A stretch of 64,000 bases of DNA from Sphingomonas psychrotolerans (GCF_002796605.1 NZ_CP024923.1:3665501-3729500); one strand, 5' to 3'. Shown: positions 8,127 to 16,317, numbered from the stretch's first letter. The notes: generated by a model not told the origin, from the letters alone. A program made the numbers and translations.

Positions 8127-8618
8127 TTAGTAGTAGCCACTTGTTCTAGAGGCGTCGATGCGTATTGGCGCCGACTCCACGAGGGTAAGCCTGACTTCGC
8201 AGCGGGGACAATCTACTACTTCTCCGCCCCTTCCGCGCGAGATCGTTTGCAGAATAGATTTTCGACTGTCTTGATAGCAGGCGGGACATATGCGGTGCCC
8301 CGGCTCGCCGTCTGAGACATTCCCCTTTAGCACGTAAGCCATCGCGCCCGTCGGAAACTCCTTGAGTTCGTAGCGCGCTCTCTCCTGCTCCCAATCGCTA
8401 ACCCGGTTGGCGTCTGCCTCCAGTTTACGGATGCGTTCCAAGAGTGTCGCTTGGGCTTGCTGCGCGGCGAAGGCTTCTTGTTGAGCTGTGAGTATCTTTT
8501 CCATGAGCTCGATAGTTGCGAGTTTGACCTTGGCATTAGTGTCAAGAGCTTGGATGCCCTTAGCAATATCCATTGCAGCGCTAAGGCTGGCCAAGGCGGC
8601 ACTAGCTTCCGTGAGCAT
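8127..8618 (-). CDS. Hypothetical protein: coiled coil plus zinc ribbon
   Basis: No named family was recognised for this 163-residue protein. The N-terminal half is helical and Ala/Gln/Glu-rich (MLTEASAALASLSAAMDIAK and on to LLERIRKLEADANRV), which predicts a coiled coil. The C-terminal part has two cysteine pairs (CPAC about residue 112, CPRC about residue 136), which would make a zinc ribbon. Its bases are visibly more AT-rich, and its codons less biased, than those of any neighbour. That points to recent acquisition, next to the GIY-YIG/palindrome cluster. Similar coiled-coil/ribbon proteins occur on phages and genomic islands, but a role is not inferable. Confidence 0.65.
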   Translation of the reverse strand: MLTEASAALASLSAAMDIAKGIQALDTNAKVKLATIELMEKILTAQQEAFAAQQAQATLLERIRKLEADANRVSDWEQERARYELKEFPTGAMAYVLKGNVSDGEPGHRICPACYQDSRKSILQTISRGRGGEVVDCPRCEVRLTLVESAPIRIDASRTSGYY

Positions 8619-8646
8619 GTCAGTTTCCTATTTTACCGGAGCGCGC

Positions 8647-9711
8647 CTACTCCGCCGCGATTCCCGCCTTCGAGAACATATCCCCGCCAGCATCCGCCGC
8701 GTCGCCCGCATCCTCGTTCGCCGCCGGGACCTTGGCCTTCTGGCGCTTGTCGAACGAATCCCACACTTCGTTCCAGCTGCCCCGCGTCGCGCCCTTCGAA
8801 TATTCGGTCGCGCGCTGTTCGAAGAAATTGGCGTGCTCGACGCCGTTGAGCAAAGGCGCGAGCCAGGGGAGGGGGTGCTCGTCGATCATGTAGATCGGCT
8901 TGAGGCCGAGCTGGCCCAGCCGCCAGTCGGCGATGTAGCGGATATACTTCTTGATCTCCTTGGGCGTCATGCCGGTCACCGGGCCCTGCTCGAAGGCGAG
9001 ATCGATGAACGCGTCCTCGAGGCGGACCGTGGTCTGGCACATGTCCATGATGTCGGACTTGACCGACTTGGTCAGGCAGTCGCGCTCGCGGGTGAAGGTG
9101 TGGAACAGGCGGATGATGCCCTCGCAGTGGAGGCTCTCGTCGCGGACCGACCACGACACGATCTGGCCCATACCCTTCATCTTGTTGAAGCGCGGGAAGT
9201 TCATCAGCATCGCGAAGCTGGCGAACAGCTGGAGCCCCTCGGTGAAGCCGCCGAACATCGCCAGCGTCTTGGCGATGTCCTCGTCATTATCGACGCCGAA
9301 CTGCTGCAGATAGTCGTGCTTGTCCTTCATCTCGGCATATTCGAGGAACATGCCGTACTCGCTCTCGGGCATGCCGATCGTGTCGAGCAGATGGCTGTAC
9401 GCCGCGATGTGCACCGTCTCCATGTTGGAGAAAGCGGCGAGCATCATCTTGACCTCGACCGGCTTGAACACGCGGCCATATTTCTCGTGGTAGCAATCCT
9501 GCACCTCGATATCGGCCTGGGTGAAGAAGCGGAAGATCTGGGTGAGCAGGTTGCGCTCGTGATCCGACAGCTTCTGCGCCCAGTCGCGGCAATCCTCGCC
9601 GAGCGGCACTTCCTCGGGCATCCAGTGGATCTGCTGCTGGCGCTTCCAGAACTCATAGGCCCAGGGATATTCGAACGGCTTGTAGGTCTTGCGGGCTTCG
9701 AGAAGGGACAT
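8647..9711 (-). CDS. nrdB: Class Ia ribonucleotide reductase, beta (radical) subunit
   Basis: This 354-residue R2 protein houses the diiron-tyrosyl radical cofactor. The iron-ligand and radical pattern is intact: E-T-V-H-x3-Y in SNMETVHIAAYSHLLD supplies Glu, His and the radical Tyr, and SVRDESLHCEG supplies the second Glu-x2-His. The C-terminal tail is needed to dock NrdA. There is no N-terminal ATP-cone; the protein starts directly with MSLLEARKTYKPFEYPWAYE. It works with NrdA, encoded 1.9 kb upstream on the same strand. Three small membrane-protein genes in tight array precede it, and the next one starts only 5 bp from nrdB. Confidence 0.96.
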   Translation of the reverse strand: MSLLEARKTYKPFEYPWAYEFWKRQQQIHWMPEEVPLGEDCRDWAQKLSDHERNLLTQIFRFFTQADIEVQDCYHEKYGRVFKPVEVKMMLAAFSNMETVHIAAYSHLLDTIGMPESEYGMFLEYAEMKDKHDYLQQFGVDNDEDIAKTLAMFGGFTEGLQLFASFAMLMNFPRFNKMKGMGQIVSWSVRDESLHCEGIIRLFHTFTRERDCLTKSVKSDIMDMCQTTVRLEDAFIDLAFEQGPVTGMTPKEIKKYIRYIADWRLGQLGLKPIYMIDEHPLPWLAPLLNGVEHANFFEQRATEYSKGATRGSWNEVWDSFDKRQKAKVPAANEDAGDAADAGGDMFSKAGIAAE

Positions 9712-9716
9712 GCGGG

Positions 9717-10034
9717 TTACTCCGGACGAATATTAAGAGGATCGCCAAACAGGATCGTGGCGTGGGCAAGGGCGATGGTGAGCATGAAGGCACCAAGCAG
9801 GCGGTAGAACAGGGGTCGTGCACGCGGCCCATCGAGCTTCGGCCAGATCAACAGAACGAGGCCGCCGGCGCCGAAAAGCAGAACAGCAAATACGCGAACA
9901 ACGGCCTGAGCGACCGGGGCCGCGCGCAACCAGGCGCTAAACCCGGCGAGGTCGGATATCGCAAGGAAGAGTATAACCCCGACGAACCCGCAGACCATCG
10001 ACCGAACATCGGAGTTCCTGAAGACGCGAATCAT
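9717..10034 (-). CDS. Small integral membrane protein, unknown
   Basis: This 105-residue protein has three predicted transmembrane helices (about residues 13-33, 45-63 and 75-95). It overlaps the preceding gene by 4 bp, and its stop lies 5 bp from the nrdB start, so it is almost certainly co-transcribed with nrdB. No family was recognised. Confidence 0.7.
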   Translation of the reverse strand: MIRVFRNSDVRSMVCGFVGVILFLAISDLAGFSAWLRAAPVAQAVVRVFAVLLFGAGGLVLLIWPKLDGPRARPLFYRLLGAFMLTIALAHATILFGDPLNIRPE

Positions 10035-10252
10035 GCCGCCGCCTCCATCATCGTCGCGACGGCCGCGAAGCCGCCGAGGAACAGGCCGAGCGCGAACAGC
10101 ATCATGCCGGCGATGCGCAACGCATAGCCGGTCGCCTCTGCATCGGGCAGGCGCAGCGCGCGGCGGGTGAGGCCGGGACGCACCAAGGTCGTCAGCCCGA
10201 GCGCGCCCGCGGCGCCGGCCAGTCCGGCCATCAAGGCGAGGCTGCGGGTCAT
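10031..10252 (-). CDS. Small integral membrane protein, unknown
   Basis: This 73-residue protein has two hydrophobic helices (MTRSLALMAGLAGAAGALGL and GMMLFALGLFLGGFAAVATM), with an Arg-rich loop between them. It overlaps both neighbours by 4 bp, typical of translational coupling. The function is unknown. Confidence 0.65.
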   Translation of the reverse strand: MTRSLALMAGLAGAAGALGLTTLVRPGLTRRALRLPDAEATGYALRIAGMMLFALGLFLGGFAAVATMMEAAA

Positions 10253-10572
10253 TCGTGGTCGATCACTCTGGTGCGCTCGCGGATCACGCGGTCGCGATAG
10301 ACGACTTTCCGGCCGCGATTGGCGCCGACGCCGAACACCACGATCCCGAGGAAATAGCCGAAATCATACCAGCCGCCATTATTGGGCACGGCATAGAGGG
10401 CGACGTCGGGCATCACGAGGCTGAGGAACCACGCCACCGGGAAGATGAAGCCGTGCCACAGCCCGAGCAGGAAGCCCGGCGCCTGGGGGTTCACGCCGCT
10501 GCTCACCTGGGTCGCGCATGCGGCGAGCAGCGCGCATGCGGCGAGCGCGGCACTGTTACGCAGAGGGTTCAT
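10249..10572 (-). CDS. Small lipoprotein / membrane protein, unknown
   Basis: This 107-residue protein has a lipoprotein-type signal sequence (ALLAAC lipobox, Cys about residue 19). Two hydrophobic segments follow (WHGFIFPVAWFLSLVMP and YFLGIVVFGVGA), then a basic C-terminal tail (RKVVYRDRVIRERTRV). It heads the three-gene run into nrdB, and its start is divergent from the DUF2171 gene. No functional family was recognised. Confidence 0.7.
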   Translation of the reverse strand: MNPLRNSAALAACALLAACATQVSSGVNPQAPGFLLGLWHGFIFPVAWFLSLVMPDVALYAVPNNGGWYDFGYFLGIVVFGVGANRGRKVVYRDRVIRERTRVIDHE

Positions 10573-10640
10573 TTCCTATCTCCTGCATCGTTCGCCGCGC
10601 TTGTGCGTTGCCGAGCCGAACCAACCCAAGGAGCAACCCC

Positions 10641-10907
10641 ATGGCCGATACCAGTGCAATTCAGGAACATATGGAAGTCATCGGCGCCGACGGCGTCCAT
10701 GTCGGCACCGTCGACCATGTCGAGGGCGACCGGATCAAGCTGACCAAGAAGGACAGCGGCGCGGAGATCGAAGGCGCCGAGGGCTCGCATGCCGGGCACC
10801 ATCACTTCATCTCGCTCGGGCTGGTCGCCGAGGTCGAGGGCGACAAGGTGCGGCTCAGCGCCAACGCCGATGTGGCGATCAGCTTCGAGGAAGAAGAGGC
10901 GGGGTGA
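10641..10907 (+). CDS. DUF2171 family protein (PRC-barrel-like)
   Basis: The start (AAGGAGCAACCCC then ATG) is well placed. The 88-residue protein reads as a single small beta-barrel: EVIGADGVHVGTVDHVEGDR, a lysine-rich strand, then HHFISLGLVAEVEGDKVRLS. This is the pattern of the DUF2171 proteins common in alphaproteobacteria and often stress-related. No enzymatic residues are expected, and the role is unknown. Confidence 0.85.
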   Translation: MADTSAIQEHMEVIGADGVHVGTVDHVEGDRIKLTKKDSGAEIEGAEGSHAGHHHFISLGLVAEVEGDKVRLSANADVAISFEEEEAG

Positions 10908-10923
10908 TCTAGCCTCAAGGCGA

Positions 10924-11062
10924 GTCCCCCTCACCCTTCCGGCGCTGCGCGCCTCCCTCCCTCTCCCACAAGGGGAGAGGGAATTGGGAGTCACTCCCTC
11001 CCTCTCCCCTTGTGGGAGAGGGAGGGGGCCCGCGCCGAAGGCGTGGGAAGGGTGAGGGGGAC
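10924..11062. repeat. MITE-like inverted repeat (CTCTCCCACAAGGGG type)
   Basis: The ends are near-perfect 17-bp inverted repeats: GTCCCCCTCACCCTTCC at 10924-10940 and its complement at 11046-11062. Inside are two oppositely oriented copies of CCTCTCCC-ACAAGGGGAGAGG, at about 10965-10985 and 11000-11025. The unit ends 4 bp from the stop codon of the DUF559 gene. Relatives occur at 11441 and 46460. Confidence 0.85.
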
Positions 11063-11065
11063 GTA

Positions 11066-11449
11066 TCATGCGAAGCTTCCCCGCAATTCGGGCGGCAAAT
11101 TCGTGGCGATCTCCGCCAGCACGCCTTCGATATTCGTCATCACATCATTGTTCCAGAAGCGTAGCAGGCGGTAGCCCTCCGCTTTGAGAAAGGCGGTGCG
11201 CATTGCATCGTGATCGCGACGGTTCGCGTGCATCGCGTCGTCGACCTCGACGATCAGCTTTGCGGCGTGCGAGCAGAAATCGGCGTGATAGGGGCCAAAC
11301 GGCACTTGATGGCGGAACTTCGCCGCAGGGAGCGCCGCTTTGAGTAACCTCTCCACCGGACCGGCATCACGACGCAGTGCGCGCGAGCGCGTAGGTGTAG
11401 TGGCAGGAAGCAACTGCCGTTTGGTCAGGCCCGCCGCATTCCCCCTCAC
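11066..11449 (-). CDS. DUF559 domain protein (PD-(D/E)XK nuclease, Vsr-like)
   Basis: The domain is recognised from the segments RSRALRRDAGPVERLLKAAL, FRHQVPFGPYHADF and KLIVEVDDAMHANRRDHD, followed by GYRLLRFWNNDVMTNIEGVL. The Asp of ADF and the Glu-x-Asp of VEVD are the usual metal-binding residues. A frame stays open to 11626, but that extension reads through palindromic repeat DNA and would overlap the end of nrdA. A GTG at 11449 gives the normal family length (127 residues) and is preferred. The gene is bracketed by two repeats of the same type. The biological role of free-standing DUF559 proteins is not known. Confidence 0.8.
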   Translation of the reverse strand: MRGNAAGLTKRQLLPATTPTRSRALRRDAGPVERLLKAALPAAKFRHQVPFGPYHADFCSHAAKLIVEVDDAMHANRRDHDAMRTAFLKAEGYRLLRFWNNDVMTNIEGVLAEIATNLPPELRGSFA

Positions 11450-11565
11450 CCTTCCCACGCGCTTCGCGCGCGGGCCCAGTGCCGGGTCAACAGCGCCCCG
11501 CGCTGTTGAGTGCATGCCGGGGGCATGCACGACCCTGCACTCCTCTCCCACAAGGGGAGAGGGAG
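11441..11565. repeat. Second CTCTCCCACAAGGGG-type repeat, upstream flank of DUF559
   Basis: CCCCCTCACCCTTCCCACGC begins the left end at 11441 and CCTCTCCCACAAGGGGAGAG lies near 11542-11561. The copy is diverged: the middle holds unrelated short palindromes (CAACAGCGC/GCGCTGTTG and GTGCATGCCGGGGGCATGCAC). Confidence 0.75.
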
Positions 11566-11600
11566 ATTTGAGCGATCCTGGGTGACCTACCCCTGCCACC

Positions 11601-13514
11601 TCACTGGCACGCCAGACATTCGTCATAGTCCGTGCTCTCGCCCAGATTGAACTGCGGCTTCTCGATCGTGTTGTCGGCCTCGACCCCGCCTGCGAAGCCG
11701 GCGCGCTGGACGCTCTTCGAGCGGAGATAATACAGCGACTTGATGCCGAGCTCCCATGCGCGGAAGTGGAGCATCAGCAGGTCCCATTTCTCGACATCGG
11801 CCGGGATGAACAGATTGAGCGACTGGGCCTGATCGATATAGGGCGCGCGGTCGCCGGCGAGCTCGAGGATCCAGCGCTGGTCGATCTCGAAGCTGGTCTT
11901 GTAGCAATCCTTCTCCTCAGCCGAGAGGAAGTCGAGATGCTGGACGCTGCCGCCCTGCTCGAGGATCGTGTTCCACACTGCGTCCGAATCCTTCGACTTC
12001 TCCTTGAGCAGCTTCTGGAGATACGGATTCTTGACCGAGAAGCTGCCCGACAGCGTCTTGTGGGTGTAGATGTTGGCCGGGATCGGCTCGATGCACGCGC
12101 TGGTGCCGCCGCAGATGATCGAGATGCTCGCGGTCGGCGCGATCGCCATCTTGCAGCTGAACCGCTCCATCACGCCCATGTCGGCAGCATCGGGGCAAGG
12201 GCCCCGCTCGACCGCGAGCTGCATCGAGGCTTCGTCGACCTGCCCCTTGATGTGCTTGAACATCTTGAGGTTCCACGACTTGGCCATCGCACCCTCGAAC
12301 GAGAGCCCGCGCGCCTGCAGGAAGCTGTGATAGCCCATCACGCCGAGACCGACCGAGCGCTCGCGCATCGCCGAATAAGCGGCCTTCTCCATGCCGGGCT
12401 CGGCGCGCTCGATATAGTCGCTCAGCACATTGTCGAGGAAGCGCATCACGTCCTCGATGAAGCCCTTCGCGTCCTTCCACTCGTCCCACGTCTCGAGGTT
12501 GAGCGAGGACAGGCAGCACACCGCGGTACGCTCATTGCCGAGATGATCCTTGCCGGTGGGTAAGGTGATCTCGCTGCACAGGTTCGAGGTCGAGACCTTG
12601 AGGCCGAGATCGCGGTGATGCTTGGGCATGTTCGAGTTCACGTGATCGGCGAACACGATGTACGGCTCGCCGGTCGCGAGGCGCGTCTCGACCAGCTTCT
12701 GGAACAAGGCGCGGGCATCGACCTTGGCGCGCTCCGAGCCGTCCTTGGGGCTCTTGAGCGACCATTCAGCGCCGTCGCGGACGGCTTCCATGAACGCATC
12801 GGGGATGAGCACGCCGTGGTGGAGGTTCAATGCCTTGCGGTTGAAATCGCCCGAGGGTTTGCGGATTTCGAGGAATTCCTCGATCTCGGGATGCGAGATG
12901 TCGAGATAGCAGGCGGCCGAACCGCGGCGCAGCGACCCCTGGCTGATCGCGAGAGTCAGCGAATCCATCACCCGGACGAAGGGGATGATCCCGCTGGTCT
13001 TGCCGTTGAGGCCGACCGGCTCGCCGATGCCGCGGACATTGCCCCAATAGGTGCCGATGCCGCCGCCGCGCGAGGCGAGCCAGACATTCTCGTTCCACGT
13101 GTCGACGATGCCGTTGAGGCTGTCGGGTACCGAATTGAGGAAGCAGCTGATCGGCAGGCCGCGGCCGGTTCCGCCGTTCGACAGGACCGGAGTGGCGGGC
13201 ATGAACCACAATCTCGAGATATAGTCGTAGATGCGCTGGGCATGCGCGGCATCGTCGGCATAGGCCGAGGCGACGCGGACGAAGAGATCCTGATAGGTCT
13301 CGCCGGGGAGAAGATAGCGGTCCTTCAGCGTCTCCTTGCCGAATTCGGTGAGCAAGGCGTCGCGGCTGTGATCGACCTCGAGCGGCCAGGCGCGCGGGTT
13401 CACCGCATGCGAATCGCGCACGGGTTTTTTCGGTTTGGCTGCCTTGGCTTCGGCAGGTGCGGGGGCTTCGGCGACGGTGTCGTTCACGCTGTTTTCCGTG
13501 TCCCTGAATTCCAT
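11601..13514 (-). CDS. nrdA: Class Ia ribonucleotide reductase, alpha (catalytic) subunit, without ATP-cone
   Basis: NrdA reduces ribonucleotides to deoxyribonucleotides. All catalytic cysteines are visible: PISCFLN and AVCCLSSLN (redox pair), NLCSEI (thiyl radical site, with Asn and Glu), and a C-terminal CLAC pair four residues before the end. The protein is 637 residues against about 760 for E. coli. The first 35 residues are a low-complexity Ala/Lys/Pro tail, and the domain begins near VNPRAWPLEVDHS. The roughly 90-residue N-terminal ATP-cone that switches activity with ATP/dATP is missing, and NrdB has none either. A NrdR-box-like site lies about 210 bp upstream. Confidence 0.96.
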   Translation of the reverse strand: MEFRDTENSVNDTVAEAPAPAEAKAAKPKKPVRDSHAVNPRAWPLEVDHSRDALLTEFGKETLKDRYLLPGETYQDLFVRVASAYADDAAHAQRIYDYISRLWFMPATPVLSNGGTGRGLPISCFLNSVPDSLNGIVDTWNENVWLASRGGGIGTYWGNVRGIGEPVGLNGKTSGIIPFVRVMDSLTLAISQGSLRRGSAACYLDISHPEIEEFLEIRKPSGDFNRKALNLHHGVLIPDAFMEAVRDGAEWSLKSPKDGSERAKVDARALFQKLVETRLATGEPYIVFADHVNSNMPKHHRDLGLKVSTSNLCSEITLPTGKDHLGNERTAVCCLSSLNLETWDEWKDAKGFIEDVMRFLDNVLSDYIERAEPGMEKAAYSAMRERSVGLGVMGYHSFLQARGLSFEGAMAKSWNLKMFKHIKGQVDEASMQLAVERGPCPDAADMGVMERFSCKMAIAPTASISIICGGTSACIEPIPANIYTHKTLSGSFSVKNPYLQKLLKEKSKDSDAVWNTILEQGGSVQHLDFLSAEEKDCYKTSFEIDQRWILELAGDRAPYIDQAQSLNLFIPADVEKWDLLMLHFRAWELGIKSLYYLRSKSVQRAGFAGGVEADNTIEKPQFNLGESTDYDECLACQ

Positions 13515-13723
13515 GTCATCCGACCCTTTTTCGACTCTGCACGCGCCTCCTTCCGGGAGGCTTCGGTGCGACTCGGGGCGGCTCGGCGATAGTAGTCATC
13601 GCCACGGCTTCGCGCGAGAACAAAAAACGAACTCAGCGCCGGCAGCCGGGCACGACAGAGCCTCACCGCATATGGGTATGCGGGGGTGCTTCTACCAGTG
13701 CTTGAGCCTGCCCCTTAGTCTTA

Positions 13724-13739
13724 CCACTACAGATTGTGC
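13724..13739 (-). promoter_or_regulatory. Candidate NrdR box upstream of nrdA
   Basis: CCACTACAGATTGTGC matches 12 of 16 positions of the NrdR consensus ACACWATATATWGTGT, with the CAC/GTG arms and the central dyad conserved. NrdR is the zinc-finger/ATP-cone repressor of ribonucleotide reductase genes. Boxes normally come in pairs about 31 bp apart; no clear second box was found, so this is moderate evidence only. Confidence 0.45.
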
Positions 13740-13920
13740 CAAACCGAGTCCGGGCACAAGGGGTTAAATCAGCCCTTTACCAAACGGTTCATCGCTAAAA
13801 TGACTCGGCTCGCAGTGGCCCCGAACCTGCGACGCATGGTCAATCCTCGGGTCCCTGAAAGGCAAGAGAACACAGCGCGAACCGAAAAAATATTCCGGGG
13901 AGGAATCGGTGGACACAATG

Positions 13921-13946
13921 GGTAGTGTTCGGGGGTAGTGTTCGGG
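13921..13946. repeat. Exact 13-bp tandem duplication
   Basis: GGTAGTGTTCGGG occurs twice in a row. It is probably a slippage product with no assigned function. Confidence 0.9.
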
Positions 13947-14143
13947 CGATCGGCGGGCGCCTTCGCGATATGCCGCCGGCAGTCGTTCGACGAGCGACCG
14001 GCAAGATCCTCGCGGTCACCGCGCCCGCTTCACGCGTCACCCCGGCACAGGGCCGGGTGCGAGTTGGCGCGAATGCACCCGGGACTTTTCGGCATGGGTG
14101 TTGCGCTCTAGGACTATGCGCCTGATTTTTGGGGGGACGGCGC

Positions 14144-15721
14144 ATGCGGATGGGCTTGCTGGCACTGGCGTTGATGGCGAGCGCCCCCGCGACGGGGCAG
14201 GACGGAGCCGTGGACGTCGCCGAGAAGTCGATCGACGAACTCCGTGCGATGCTCGCGGGCGGCACCTCCAGCGCGCGGCTGACCCAGGCGTATCTCGACC
14301 GGATCGAGGCGATCGACCAGAACGGCCCGACGCTGCGTTCGGTGATCGCGATCTCGCCCAACGCGCTCGATCAGGCGCGGGCGAGCGACGTGCGGCGCAA
14401 GGCGGGCACGCTGAAAGGGCCGCTCGACGGCATTCCGGTGCTGATCAAGGACAATATCGACACCAAGGAACTGCCGACCACCGCGGGCAGCCTCGCGCTG
14501 GCCGACAACCGCACCGGGCGCGACGCGCCGATGGTGGCGCTGCTGCGTGCCGAGGGTGCGGTGATCCTCGGCAAGACCAATCTCAGCGAATGGGCGAATA
14601 TCCGCTCGAACCATTCGATGAGCGGGTGGAGCGCGGTCGGCGGGCTGGTCAGGAACCCCTATGCGCTCGATCGCAGCGCCTGCGGTTCGTCCAGCGGATC
14701 CGGCGCGGCGGTGGCGGCGAGCCTCGCCGCGGTCGCGGTGGGGACCGAGACCGACGGATCGGTGGTCTGCCCCGCATCGATGAACGGGCTGGTCGGGCTC
14801 AAGCCGACGCTCGGGCTGGTCAGCCGCACCCATGTCGTGCCGATCAGCCACAGCCAGGACACGCCGGGGCCGATGGCGCGCAGCGTCAAGGATGCGGCGA
14901 TCCTGTTCTCGGCGATGGTCGGCAGCGATCCGAAGGATGCGGCGACCAGGGGCGCCGACAAATACCGCAAGGACTATGCCGCCGGGCTTTCGGCGGAGGC
15001 GCTGCGGGGTATGCGCCTCGGCTTTTGGAAGCCCGAGATGGATCGCGAACTCGCCGCGCGCTTCGACCAGGCGCTGGACGAGCTGCGCGGCGCCGGGGCG
15101 ATCCTGGTCGAAGTGAAGATGCCCGAATTGAAGGGGCTCGGCGATGCCGAGAGCGAAGTGCTCTACACCGAATTGAAGGACGATCTGGCGGCCTATCTCG
15201 CGACCACGCCGGCGTCAGTGAAGGTGCGCACGCTGGCCGACGTGATTGCGTTCAACGAAGCGAACAAGGCAGTGGAGATGCCGTTCTTCGGGCAGGAGAG
15301 CTTCCTCAAGGCGGAGAAGACGCGCAGGACCAAGGACGCCGAATATCTCGGCGCGCGCGCGAAATCGCTTCGGCTGGCGGGAGTCGAAGGGATCGACGCG
15401 ATGCTCAAGGCCGCGAACGCGCAGATCCTCGTGACGCCGACCTATGGCACGCCGTGGCTCAGCGACCCTGCGCATGGCGACCAGTTCAGCGGCCCTTCCG
15501 CGAGCAAACTGCCGGCGGTTTCGGGCTATCCGCACCTCACCGTGCCGATGGGGCTGGTCGAGGGCGGGCTGCCGGCGGGGCTGTCGTTCATCGGGACGGC
15601 CTATGCCGACGAATTGCTGCTCAAGGCGGGTTTTGCCTATGAACAGGCGACGCAGGCACGGGTGCCGCCGCGCTATCTGCCGAGCGCGCCGGCCGAGCTG
15701 GGACCGCAGACGCTTCGGTGA
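14144..15721 (+). CDS. Amidase signature family hydrolase, exported
   Basis: This 525-residue enzyme has a signal peptide (MRMGLLALALMASAPATGQ) and the full Ser-cisSer-Lys triad: Lys in GIPVLIKDNIDTK, the Gly/Ser-rich signature ACGSSSGSGAAVAASL, and the following segment GTETDGSVVCPAS with the nucleophilic Ser. Family members hydrolyse amides, from aryl amides to peptide amides. Because it is exported, it is unlikely to be GatA. The ATG at 14144 gives a clean signal peptide after a G-rich binding site. The substrate is unknown, and the neighbours give no hint. Confidence 0.9.
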   Translation: MRMGLLALALMASAPATGQDGAVDVAEKSIDELRAMLAGGTSSARLTQAYLDRIEAIDQNGPTLRSVIAISPNALDQARASDVRRKAGTLKGPLDGIPVLIKDNIDTKELPTTAGSLALADNRTGRDAPMVALLRAEGAVILGKTNLSEWANIRSNHSMSGWSAVGGLVRNPYALDRSACGSSSGSGAAVAASLAAVAVGTETDGSVVCPASMNGLVGLKPTLGLVSRTHVVPISHSQDTPGPMARSVKDAAILFSAMVGSDPKDAATRGADKYRKDYAAGLSAEALRGMRLGFWKPEMDRELAARFDQALDELRGAGAILVEVKMPELKGLGDAESEVLYTELKDDLAAYLATTPASVKVRTLADVIAFNEANKAVEMPFFGQESFLKAEKTRRTKDAEYLGARAKSLRLAGVEGIDAMLKAANAQILVTPTYGTPWLSDPAHGDQFSGPSASKLPAVSGYPHLTVPMGLVEGGLPAGLSFIGTAYADELLLKAGFAYEQATQARVPPRYLPSAPAELGPQTLR

Positions 15722-15767
15722 CGCAATATCCTTCCGCGGAGCTTTCGCGCATCGGGAGATCTGACGC

Positions 15768-16229
15768 TTATCTACTGTCGAGCTCGAGCAATTCTGCGCG
15801 GACATGGATCGCCCCGAGCGACATGCGCACTTCGATCAGGAAATAGATCAGGCACGTCATCAGCAGCAGCATCGAGACGACGAAGGCGACCGCGACGATT
15901 CCGCCGACATGAAGCCCGAACAGCCGCGAGACGAACATCAACGCAACGACGAAACAAGTGGCCAGCGCGCTGGAGACGCACAGGAAGATCGCCATGTTGA
16001 TCACCGAGATGCGCTTGTCGATCAGGCGCAGTTCCCAGACGTGGCGATCATGCTCCGGCCCGGTCGAGCGCGGATGGATCTCCTCGAGGGTGCGCGCCCG
16101 ATCGACGATCCGCGCAAGGCGGGCGACCATCACGTTGAGGATCGCGCCGATGCCGGCGAGCAGGAACACCGGCGCGATCGCGCTCTGGATCGTGTCGGCG
16201 ACGGTGGAGAGATAGGGGCCTGACATCAT
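15768..16229 (-). CDS. DUF2721 family membrane protein
   Basis: This 153-residue protein has three transmembrane helices (about residues 16-36, 75-97 and 103-127). An amphipathic segment follows the first helix: VMVARLARIVDRARTLEE, then LRLIDKRISVINMAIFLCVS. These are hallmarks of DUF2721. The start was placed at the tandem ATG (MMSGPYLS) because the upstream extension has no family resemblance. The function is unknown. Confidence 0.8.
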   Translation of the reverse strand: MMSGPYLSTVADTIQSAIAPVFLLAGIGAILNVMVARLARIVDRARTLEEIHPRSTGPEHDRHVWELRLIDKRISVINMAIFLCVSSALATCFVVALMFVSRLFGLHVGGIVAVAFVVSMLLLMTCLIYFLIEVRMSLGAIHVRAELLELDSR

Positions 16230-16317
16230 GTGCCGGTTATGACGGGCTGGCGCGGCGGAGCGCAAGCGGGTTAGGTAATCTACCGGTTGGTAACCGATCC
16301 GGGCGTAAGAACGGGGG

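Larger units (their letters stand above)
13515..14143. other. Long nrdA upstream region
   Basis: A 629-base region between divergent nrdA and the amidase gene. No credible gene is present: the open frames are short and change base composition mid-way. It holds a NrdR-box-like palindrome (13724), five GANTC sites (13533, 13570, 13746, 13802, 13903), an exact 13-bp tandem duplication (13921-13946) and a partial CCCCGGC repeat (about 14035-14062). Parts are AT-richer than the surroundings (13720-13800 and 13860-13920), as expected of a promoter. The size suggests a long nrdA leader or complex regulation. Confidence 0.6.

Noticed and set aside
11450..11626. Extended N-terminus of the DUF559 protein to 11626
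   Set aside because: The extension translates palindromic repeat DNA and overlaps the 3' end of nrdA.
13764..13780. CtrA-type site TTAA-N-TTAC upstream of nrdA
   Set aside because: The spacing is 9 bases, not the required 7.
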